From: an uncultured Bacteroidales bacterium
Lineage (GTDB): Bacteria; Bacteroidota; Bacteroidia; Bacteroidales; Muribaculaceae
Assembly (NCBI GenBank): GCA_902776955.1
Contig: CACYSG010000011.1
Coordinates: forward strand, 1 to 64,000
Direction: 5' to 3'
Length of the DNA: 64,000 nucleotides
The notes beneath the pieces were generated by a model. The model was not told the origin of the DNA. It was given only the letters and a program-made list of their open reading frames with translations, and searched no databases. Of the stretch, positions 7,842 to 14,232 are shown piece after piece (position 1 is the first letter of the stretch; each line of letters starts with the position of its first letter). Made by a program: the position numbers and the translations under genes.

Positions 7842-8587
7842 TTAACATAGAGCAAATATCAATTGACTTGTCAAATTATTGTAGTAAAGGATGCCCCTTC
7901 TGCTACAATTCTAGTAATCGTGATGGTGCCACATCGTGGAAACCATCAGAAGTCATCGAGTTTGCCAAGTCATGCATCATGGGTGGTGTGAAGGCGGTAT
8001 CTTTGGGTGGTGGTGAACCGCTGGAATATGAGGGCGTTTTTGATATCATCGAAGCATTGTATCCCTTGACGTACTTGACCTTGACGACTAATGGCTTACC
8101 ATTGGACACGTCTTCAGTAATAGAATCCTTAAAACTCCACAAGCCTGACAAAATTCATATCAGCATTCATAATGCCGATAATGAAAAAGAAGTTGCCAGA
8201 GTTTTAAGGCAAATCACTTTGCTGAAGGATTTGGAGATTAAGCCAGGTGTTAATCTGTTGATCAACGCAAACAAAGTTGAGCAGTGTAAATCATTGTATG
8301 GCTCATTACGGAAACTGCTTGAAAAGGACCAAATCATATTGATACCTCAACGGTTTAGCGATACACCGACACCGCAACAATTAGCTGGTGTAACCGATGG
8401 AGAGCCCTTTCAGAGCCCTTCATGTTTGTTAAGGTGCTCGCGTCCTATTCGATTTGCATCCATTTCCTGGGATAAGAAGGTAAACTGGTGCAGTTATGCA
8501 GGAGGAAAACAACCCTTGGAATCGTTGGATTACCAAGGACTGGTTTCCGCTTTACAGAAAGTCAAATTCACATCTTGCCAAGGATGA
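7838..8587 (+). CDS. Radical SAM enzyme with a shortened cysteine-rich tail
   Basis: A 249-residue radical SAM protein. The [4Fe-4S]-binding motif 'CSKGCPFC' (C15, C19, C22; CxxxCxxC) is followed by the SAM-binding 'SLGGGEPL' motif near residue 56 and the 'LTTNGL' strand. The C-terminal region holds 'CLLRC', 'WCSYAGG' and a final 'SCQG', a pattern like a reduced SPASM/twitch auxiliary-cluster region. Such enzymes often modify peptides, but cofactor, tRNA and nucleotide chemistries are also possible. The gene starts inside the stop of the 464-aa gene and ends the operon. No short precursor-peptide gene was found next to it. Confidence 0.85.
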   Translation: MINIEQISIDLSNYCSKGCPFCYNSSNRDGATSWKPSEVIEFAKSCIMGGVKAVSLGGGEPLEYEGVFDIIEALYPLTYLTLTTNGLPLDTSSVIESLKLHKPDKIHISIHNADNEKEVARVLRQITLLKDLEIKPGVNLLINANKVEQCKSLYGSLRKLLEKDQIILIPQRFSDTPTPQQLAGVTDGEPFQSPSCLLRCSRPIRFASISWDKKVNWCSYAGGKQPLESLDYQGLVSALQKVKFTSCQG

Positions 8588-8596
8588 GGTTAATGA

Positions 8597-8632
8597 GAGA
8601 GGGAGACTTTGAGAGCCTCCCTTCTCTTAACA
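8597..8632. terminator. Hairpin between convergent operon and 79-aa gene
   Basis: AGAGGGAG and CTCCCTTCTCT-like arms pair imperfectly just behind the radical SAM stop codon. It lies between convergent genes and is a plausible weak terminator. Confidence 0.4.
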
Positions 8633-8658
8633 CGAGACAATGCCGCAGATTCAAATAA

Positions 8659-8898
8659 TTAGCCTCTTTGCTCGTTGCAATAGGCTATATATCTATGGAT
8701 CTCTGGAATGTCCGTCACGGGTATGACATTTTTATCCTTGCCGATTCGTATGAATGTAGGCCAACCGGTCTTTCTTCCTTGCAATGACTCATCGTGTAAG
8801 AAGTACACTTCAACGTCGTTCTCAGTTTTGATATAGTAGACGAGGTGCATACCTTCTTTCAAAGCATATTGTTCTGCTATGTCTTGATATTTTGCCAT
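8659..8898 (-). CDS. 79-aa protein of unknown function, co-regulated with the operon
   Basis: A 79-residue protein starting MAKYQDIAEQYALKEGMHLVYYIKT and ending EIHRYIAYCNEQRG. It is mostly polar, with no membrane helix or signal. I do not recognise a family. The ATG at 8898 is chosen because the promoter's -7 box lies at 8989-8996, so the longer frame starting at a TTG (8991) would begin upstream of the transcript. The operator in front (9006-9024) is a near copy of that before the HIRAN operon, which makes it part of the same regulon, facing the operon from its far end. Confidence 0.7.
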   Translation of the reverse strand: MAKYQDIAEQYALKEGMHLVYYIKTENDVEVYFLHDESLQGRKTGWPTFIRIGKDKNVIPVTDIPEIHRYIAYCNEQRG

Positions 8899-8988
8899 GA
8901 TTATTCTTTTTAAAAAGTAGCAATTTTTTTCATCCTGCAAGATGACCTTTGGGTCTAATTCCAGGGTGGAGTTAATGATTTGACGCTG

Positions 8989-9024
8989 CAAAATAAAAGC
9001 GGTATTGCACCGTATCGTGGTACA
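8989..9024 (-). promoter_or_regulatory. Second dyad operator and promoter, minus strand
   Basis: On the minus strand the dyad occupies 9024 to 9006; on the plus strand it reads TGCACCGTATCGTGGTACA. After 9 bases follows TTATTTTG (8996 to 8989), a slightly off-consensus -7 box. Form and spacing equal those at 4506-4541. Confidence 0.7.
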
Positions 9025-9058
9025 TTACCGAATTTTTGGAAAAAAATAGTTACATCAT

Positions 9059-9235
9059 TTAGGAGCCGTTGTGGTCGCTTTGTCCGTCGATGAAGCCCTC
9101 GTCGTAGCCTTGTTGGTATCCTTCGAGGTATTGCTGTCTTGCCTTGCCACTGAGTTTAGTTTGGGGGTCGTAGCTGTCCTCGCAGGCGCCGTTGTCAGCG
9201 CCATCGTTGAAACCGGTGGCGGCGGTGGTTATAGG
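9059..9235 (-). other. In-frame open extension of tex behind a UAG stop
   Basis: Directly behind the tex TAG (9236-9238) the same frame stays open for 58 codons to a TAA at 9059-9061. The conceptual peptide starts PITTAATGFNDGADNG and ends with a regular 'YLEGYQQGYDEGFIDGQ' repeat. The frame has no ATG, GTG or TTG codon, so it cannot be an independent gene with an ordinary start. It could be a readthrough extension, a tail cut off by a recent nonsense mutation, or an assembly error. Confidence 0.5.
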
Positions 9236-11374
9236 CTATTTGGGTTGGTCGATGTTGCGCATCGAGAGGGCGATGCGGCCGCGGTCGTGGTCGATGCTGG
9301 TGACGACGACGCGGACGTGCTGGTGGACGTGGACCTGGCGGGCGGGGGGGAGGCCGCGTTGCGGCATCTGGGAGACGTGGACGAGGCCGTCCTTGTGGAT
9401 GCCCAGGTCGACAAAGGCGCCGAACTGGGTCACGTTGGTGACGATGCCGTTGAGTTCCATGCCCTCGCGCAGGTCCTTGATGTCGTTGACGTTCTCGTCA
9501 AACTCCCACACCTGAACGGTGGAGCGCGGGTCTCGTCCGGGCTTCTCCAGCTCGCTCATGATGTCGTGCAGGGTGGGTTCGCCGACGTCGCCACCGAGGT
9601 AACGACGCGGGTCTATCTTGTCGCGCTGGGCCTTATCCTTGATCAGGTCGGCGATGCTGCAACCGCAGTCCTTGGCCATGCGTGCCACCAGGGCGTAACG
9701 CTCGGGGTGGACGGCGCTGTTGTCCAGCGGATTGTCGCTCTCGGGGACGCGCAAGAAACCTGCCGCCTGCTCAAAGGTCTTTGGACCCAGTTTGGGCACC
9801 TTGAGCAACTGCTGTCGCGAGGTGAAATGGCCGTTGGTGGCTCGGTAATCCACGATGTTTTGGGCGAGGGTAGGGCCTAGGCCGGCGATATAGGTGAGCA
9901 ACTCCTTGGATGCCGTGTTCACATTCACGCCCACGCTGTTCACGCAGCTCTGCACGGTGAAGTCGAGCGCCTCCTTGAGCCGCGTCTGGTCCACATCGTG
10001 CTGGTACTGGCCCACGCCGATGCTCTTGGGGTCGATCTTGACCAGTTCGGCGAGCGGGTCGAGCAGTCGGCGTCCGATGGAAACGGCGCCGCGTACGGTC
10101 ACGTCCTTGTCGGGGAACTCGTCGCGCGCAATCTTGCTGGCGCTGTAGATGGACGCGCCGTTCTCGCTCACGACATACACGTCGACGGGGCGGCGGTAGC
10201 GAATCTTCTTCAGGAACCGCTCGGTCTCGCGGCTTGCCGTGCCGTTGCCCAGGGCGATGGCGTCGATCTTGTAGGCCTCGGTGAGTGTCTGTATCTTTTT
10301 GGTTGCTCCGGCGATGTCGTTCTGGGGCGGAGTGGGGTAGATGACGTCGTGGTGAAGCAGGTTGCCCTGTTCGTCAAGGCACACGACCTTGCAGCCCGTG
10401 CGGAAGCCCGGGTCAACCGCCAGTACGCGCTTGCGACCCAAGGGGGGAGCGAACAGCAGTTGCCGCACGTTTTGGGCAAACGTCTCGATGGCCTCGTCGT
10501 CGGCCTTCTCCTTGGCGGCGGAGGCAAATTCGGTCTCTATCGAGGGCTTCACCAGGCGCTTGAAGCTGTCCTCGGCAGCCTCCTCGACGAGCTGTGATGC
10601 CTCGCTGCGGCCCTTGACCACAATGCGCGCGATGTTGTCGAGCGTGCGGTCGTCGTTGATCTCGATGCCCACCTTGAGGAATCCTTCCTTCTCGCCACGG
10701 CGGATGGCGAGCAACTGGTGGGACGAGACTCGCTTGAGCGGCATCGAGTACTCGTAGTAGTTCTCGTAGTTGCGGCCCTCGATCTCCTTGCCCTTGACGA
10801 AGTGGGACACGAGCCGCGCGTCGTACTTGAAACCGCGTCTGACGGCGTTGCGCACGGCCTCGTTCTCGCTCACCCACTCGGCAATGATGTCCTGGGCTCC
10901 CGTGATGGCGGCATCGGTATCGGGCACCTTGTCCCCGTCAACAAACTGGCGTGCCCTGCTCTCGATGTCATCGCCGCGCTGCGACATGATGATCTTGGCC
11001 AGCGGCTCCAGACCCAGCTGACGTGCAGCCTCGGCGCGGGTTTTGCGCTTGGGCTTGTAGGGCAGGTAGATGTCCTCGAGCGTGGTGGCGTCCCAGCAGT
11101 TGTTGATGCGGTCGGCCAGTTCGGGAGTGAGTTTGTCCTGCGCCTCGATGGTCTTGAGGATGGTGGCACGGCGTTTCTCCAGCTCGCGGTAGTAGCGCAG
11201 CCGCTGGTCGATGGACTGGATGGAGAGTTCGTCGAGGTTGCCGGTCGCCTCCTTGCGGTAACGGCTGATGAACGGGATGGTGGCGCCGTCGTCCAGCAGG
11301 TTGACAGTACCGGCCACTTGGTTGATGGGAATATTGAGCTCTTGGGAAATGAGCGTCGAGAGTTTATCTGCCAT
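9236..11374 (-). CDS. tex: Tex RNA-binding transcription accessory protein
   Basis: A 712-residue protein with the complete Tex layout: N-terminal helical region ('NQVAGTVNLLDDGATIPFISRYRKE' motif cut here as 'ATIPFISRYRKEATG'), YqgF/RNase H-like domain near residues 325-440 ('VLAVDPGFRTGCKVV'), helix-hairpin-helix pair near 490-560 ('VNTASKELLTYIAGLG'), and an S1 RNA-binding domain at about 640-710 ('GIVTNVTQFGAFVDLG', 'DGLVHVSQM'). Tex binds RNA/DNA and acts with RNA polymerase; its exact role is still debated. The length is full for the family. Codon use is GC-rich like the neighbours. The frame continues open behind the stop codon, described separately. Confidence 0.96.
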   Translation of the reverse strand: MADKLSTLISQELNIPINQVAGTVNLLDDGATIPFISRYRKEATGNLDELSIQSIDQRLRYYRELEKRRATILKTIEAQDKLTPELADRINNCWDATTLEDIYLPYKPKRKTRAEAARQLGLEPLAKIIMSQRGDDIESRARQFVDGDKVPDTDAAITGAQDIIAEWVSENEAVRNAVRRGFKYDARLVSHFVKGKEIEGRNYENYYEYSMPLKRVSSHQLLAIRRGEKEGFLKVGIEINDDRTLDNIARIVVKGRSEASQLVEEAAEDSFKRLVKPSIETEFASAAKEKADDEAIETFAQNVRQLLFAPPLGRKRVLAVDPGFRTGCKVVCLDEQGNLLHHDVIYPTPPQNDIAGATKKIQTLTEAYKIDAIALGNGTASRETERFLKKIRYRRPVDVYVVSENGASIYSASKIARDEFPDKDVTVRGAVSIGRRLLDPLAELVKIDPKSIGVGQYQHDVDQTRLKEALDFTVQSCVNSVGVNVNTASKELLTYIAGLGPTLAQNIVDYRATNGHFTSRQQLLKVPKLGPKTFEQAAGFLRVPESDNPLDNSAVHPERYALVARMAKDCGCSIADLIKDKAQRDKIDPRRYLGGDVGEPTLHDIMSELEKPGRDPRSTVQVWEFDENVNDIKDLREGMELNGIVTNVTQFGAFVDLGIHKDGLVHVSQMPQRGLPPARQVHVHQHVRVVVTSIDHDRGRIALSMRNIDQPK

Positions 11375-11424
11375 GATTCTATACTACGAATTACACGAAT
11401 TATTCTAATACTTTTTCATTATCA

Positions 11425-11480
11425 CTAAGGACTAGGGACTAAGGACTAAGGACTAGAAACTAGGGACTAGAAACTAGAAA
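11425..11480. repeat. GGACTAAGGACTAG-type array behind a stop codon
   Basis: Degenerate direct repeats with period about 7-9 (ACTAGGG, ACTAAGG, ACTAGAA) fill the space up to the stop codon of the metallophosphoesterase gene. Related arrays stand at 12683-12738, 30985-31046 and 57432-57478. Confidence 0.65.
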
Positions 11481-12656
11481 CTAATGACTCTTCTTCAGCG
11501 TGATGACGGTGATTTCGGGGGGTGCGCCGATGCGCATGGGAGGGCCAACCATGCCGGTGCCGATGTTGACATAGAGCCAGCGTTTGCCCTCGTTGTAGGC
11601 GCCGCCCCACTCGCGGTAGCGCAGCCTTGCGGGCGAAATGCGCCACTTGCCCAGCGTGAGCATCATCTGGAAAGCATGGGTGTGACCCGCCAACATCAGG
11701 TCGATGTTGCTGTTGGTCAGTGTGTTGGCGCGCCAGGCATAGGGGTTGTGCTGCAGTTGTATCTTGAAGTTGGCATCCTTCAGTCCGCTGTAGGCCTTGG
11801 CGAGGTTGCCTCGCTTCTCGCCCACACGGTCACCGAAGTTCTCGGTGCCGATGAGCACGATCTGCTCATTGCCACGCTTGATGATGGCATGCTCGTCGTT
11901 GAGCAGTCGCCAGCCGAGGCCCCTTTGCAGGTCGCACAGGGCCTTGCGGTCGGCCATCTTCGCCCGTTCGTCGTCCCAGGTCACGTAGTTGTCATAGTCA
12001 TGGTTGCCCAGCACCGAGAAGACGCCGTCGGGCGCGTGAAGTCTCGACAGAATGTTGCGATAGGGGATAGCCTCGCTGGTATTGCGGCTCACCAGGTCGC
12101 CGGTGAAGCAGATCATGTCGGGGTGCAGGTCGTTGATGGCCTGTACTTGCCGCTCAACGATGGCCTTGTGCCCGTTATAGGTCCCCAAGTGGGCGTCGCT
12201 CCACTGCACGATGCGGTAGCCGTCGAAGGCGTCCGGCAGGTTATCAAATGCCATTTCCACCTCCTTCACTTCGATTTTGCCGGGTGTGACGATGGCGCCC
12301 CACCACATCACGCCGAACACCAGTGTCGCCACCGCAAAGGACAGCCCGGCGGCCCAACGTCGCTTGAGCCATCGGCCAAGGCCATAGACCAGCATGCCCA
12401 ACGCCTTGGGCACCAGGATGGCAAAGAAGGTGTAGAGCATATACTGGCAGGTGACAAAGGTGCTGTTGGGCATCGCGGCGCTTGACATCGGCAACACGCC
12501 GATGGCGATGACCAGCACGGTTGCCATCAATGCCAGCAGGAGGTTGAAGAACATCGTCTTGCGGTAGCCGTTGCGCTTCAGACGACGGCAGATGTAAACA
12601 TCTATGGCGATGCACAGCACCGCCATGATGATGAGTCCGGCCCAGCTAATCTTCAT
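11481..12656 (-). CDS. Membrane-anchored metallophosphoesterase
   Basis: A 391-residue protein with four hydrophobic helices in the first 125 residues and a calcineurin-like phosphoesterase domain behind them. The metal-binding motifs are all present: 'WSDAHLG' (D-x-H), 'CFTGDLV' (GD), 'VLGNHDYDN' (GNHD) and 'LAGHTHAFQ' (GHTH), as in the YkuE/YaeI-like subfamily. Such enzymes hydrolyse phosphoesters, in some relatives of lipid A precursors or nucleotides; the substrate here is not visible. It lies between tex and the acyltransferase on the same strand, with low-complexity arrays on both sides, so cotranscription is uncertain. Confidence 0.9.
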   Translation of the reverse strand: MKISWAGLIIMAVLCIAIDVYICRRLKRNGYRKTMFFNLLLALMATVLVIAIGVLPMSSAAMPNSTFVTCQYMLYTFFAILVPKALGMLVYGLGRWLKRRWAAGLSFAVATLVFGVMWWGAIVTPGKIEVKEVEMAFDNLPDAFDGYRIVQWSDAHLGTYNGHKAIVERQVQAINDLHPDMICFTGDLVSRNTSEAIPYRNILSRLHAPDGVFSVLGNHDYDNYVTWDDERAKMADRKALCDLQRGLGWRLLNDEHAIIKRGNEQIVLIGTENFGDRVGEKRGNLAKAYSGLKDANFKIQLQHNPYAWRANTLTNSNIDLMLAGHTHAFQMMLTLGKWRISPARLRYREWGGAYNEGKRWLYVNIGTGMVGPPMRIGAPPEITVITLKKSH

Positions 12657-12682
12657 TTTTTAGCGTTTCAGTTTCAAACTTT

Positions 12683-12738
12683 TAGGTCCTTAAGGTCTTA
12701 AAGGTTCTTAGGGACTGTAGAGTCCTTAGAGCCTTAAG
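12683..12738. repeat. CCTTAAGGTCTTAAAGG-type array behind a stop codon
   Basis: Degenerate repeats (TCCTTA, GTCTTA, GTTCTTAG, GTCCTTAG, GCCTTA) end about 8 bases from the stop codon of the acyltransferase gene. Same class as the other post-stop arrays in this window. Confidence 0.6.
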
Positions 12739-12745
12739 CCCCTGA

Positions 12746-13927
12746 CTACTTAGTGGCCTCCAGATAGTTGGAGAGCGGGTTGCTGTACATCTGCAACATC
12801 TTGTTGTACATGTAGAAGCGGTCGGCCTCGCTCAGCTTCATGCCCTCGGTCTTGTCGATCTGGCTCGAGAGGTACTTCTCGAACGCTTCGCGTTCCTCCT
12901 GGGTGTACTGGTCGGCGAAGTGCTTGTCGTCAAACAGGATGTCGTGGGCGATGTAGTTGTTCTTGAAGATTTTGTAGTTCTGGTGGATGTGGCGGTCGAT
13001 GATGGCGCACACGCGGTCCACCTCCAGGAACTTGTCCAATCCCTCGGGAATCCTGTCGAGCTCCTCGTTGATGCACGGGGTGAAGGCATAGTGTACCTCG
13101 CCCTTGTGGCCGGTGATGCCCGTCTGCATGCTGATCAGGTCGTCCTCGGGGGCTTTGCGCCAGTTGGGATTCTTGCTCTTGCACAGGAACTCCTTGGCCT
13201 TGAGGTAGTCGTTCGGGTCATACTCATAGCTGATCGAGATGGGAGCGATGTTCAGCTCCTTGAGGCTCTCGATAAACGGCTTGTCGCGGTTGCCATAGGC
13301 CAGCATCTTGATCAGGCTCTCCTGGGTGCGGTCGTTGCTGTCCTTGCAGCGGCCCTCGCGCTGGGCAATCCACAGCGAGGCATGCTTCTGCTGCAGGGCA
13401 AAGTGCATGTAGCCCGACAGTTGCATGGCGGCGGTCAGCGTCTGGATGCGGCCCAGGTTGCGCTTGACGATGAAACTCTTGTTCATGCGCACCAGCTTGG
13501 TGATCCAGTCATAGATCAACAGGTTGTTGCCGATGGCGATTTCGCACGCGTCGCGGCCACCCCTGATGAGCAGGTAGCTCAGCTGGGCCGAGTCGAGGAC
13601 GATGTCGCGATGGTTGGTGACGAACGTGTAGGGCATCTCCTTGTCCAGATTCTCACTGCCGCTGACGGTGAGCGTTGTCCCCGTCTTGGCCATCAGCCCC
13701 TCGATGAAGGGCTTCATCACCTTCACCTGGAACTCATGCTTCGAGTTGATGCCCAGCAGCACATGCTTCAGCTCGCTGTACTTGTAGTTGGGCAACGCCA
13801 GGGCCACAATCTTCTGGAAGCCGGGCTCCTGGACCAGGATGGTCATCGCCGTCTGGAAATCCTTGTCAGGAATCGGGCAGATATCCTGATATTCTACTGG
13901 AATGGGTATGTTCTCGTTCTCTATCAT
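12746..13927 (-). CDS. Glycerol-3-phosphate/1-acylglycerol-phosphate acyltransferase family protein
   Basis: A 393-residue protein. The acyltransferase motif appears as 'VTNHRDIVLDSAQLSY' (NH-x3/4-D type, near residue 103), with later family blocks 'SLWIAQREGRCKDSNDRTQESLIKM' shortened here to 'IAQREGRCKDSND' and 'PISISYEYDP'. No signal or clear transmembrane helix is seen, so it is probably a peripheral membrane enzyme that transfers acyl chains to a phospholipid precursor or a related acceptor. Members of this long subfamily are widespread in Bacteroidetes, with no proven substrate. Promoter TAACTTTG lies at 14003 to 13996. Confidence 0.85.
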   Translation of the reverse strand: MIENENIPIPVEYQDICPIPDKDFQTAMTILVQEPGFQKIVALALPNYKYSELKHVLLGINSKHEFQVKVMKPFIEGLMAKTGTTLTVSGSENLDKEMPYTFVTNHRDIVLDSAQLSYLLIRGGRDACEIAIGNNLLIYDWITKLVRMNKSFIVKRNLGRIQTLTAAMQLSGYMHFALQQKHASLWIAQREGRCKDSNDRTQESLIKMLAYGNRDKPFIESLKELNIAPISISYEYDPNDYLKAKEFLCKSKNPNWRKAPEDDLISMQTGITGHKGEVHYAFTPCINEELDRIPEGLDKFLEVDRVCAIIDRHIHQNYKIFKNNYIAHDILFDDKHFADQYTQEEREAFEKYLSSQIDKTEGMKLSEADRFYMYNKMLQMYSNPLSNYLEATK

Positions 13928-13995
13928 AGTTGGTTAAGTGTTGTGGAGGAGCCTACAGGCGCCTCCCGGTTTCAGGTTCTCTTTCTCTCAAACCA

Positions 13996-14003
13996 CAAAG
14001 TTA
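13996..14003 (-). promoter_or_regulatory. -7 box for the acyltransferase gene
   Basis: CAAAGTTA on the plus strand is TAACTTTG on the minus strand, about 70 bases before the ATG at 13927. Confidence 0.5.
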
Positions 14004-14098
14004 GAACATTTTTTTCAAAAACCGAAACCTCTCGCCGCCCCTTTTTTATATAATATACCGATTTTGGCCTTTTTGATTAAGAAATATCACAATTTGCG

Positions 14099-14232
14099 TT
14101 GCATTATTCAAAAAATGCCTTTATATTTGCAAAATAAATAAAAAATTATCCCATCATTGACAGGGATTTTTTAACATAAACCACGCAGGATGCAGTTGGA
14201 TAACTCATCCTGCCCGCAAATCTTAAAAAACT
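14099..14232 (+). promoter_or_regulatory. Promoter and structured leader of the membrane ATPase operon
   Basis: TTG (14099-14101), 20 bases, and TATATTTG (14122-14129) form a good promoter. The leader of about 97 bases contains a perfect 8-bp hairpin (GCAGGATG at 14185-14192 with CATCCTGC at 14206-14213) shortly before the start codon. The hairpin could influence translation; that is inference. Confidence 0.6.

Noticed and set aside
9071..9880. Long open frame on the plus strand over the end of tex
   Set aside because: Antisense shadow of the GC-rich tex gene; composition is valine/alanine-rich nonsense and no start signal is visible.
12920..14053. Long plus-strand open frame opposite the acyltransferase gene
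   Set aside because: Antisense shadow; the minus-strand frame has clear family motifs.
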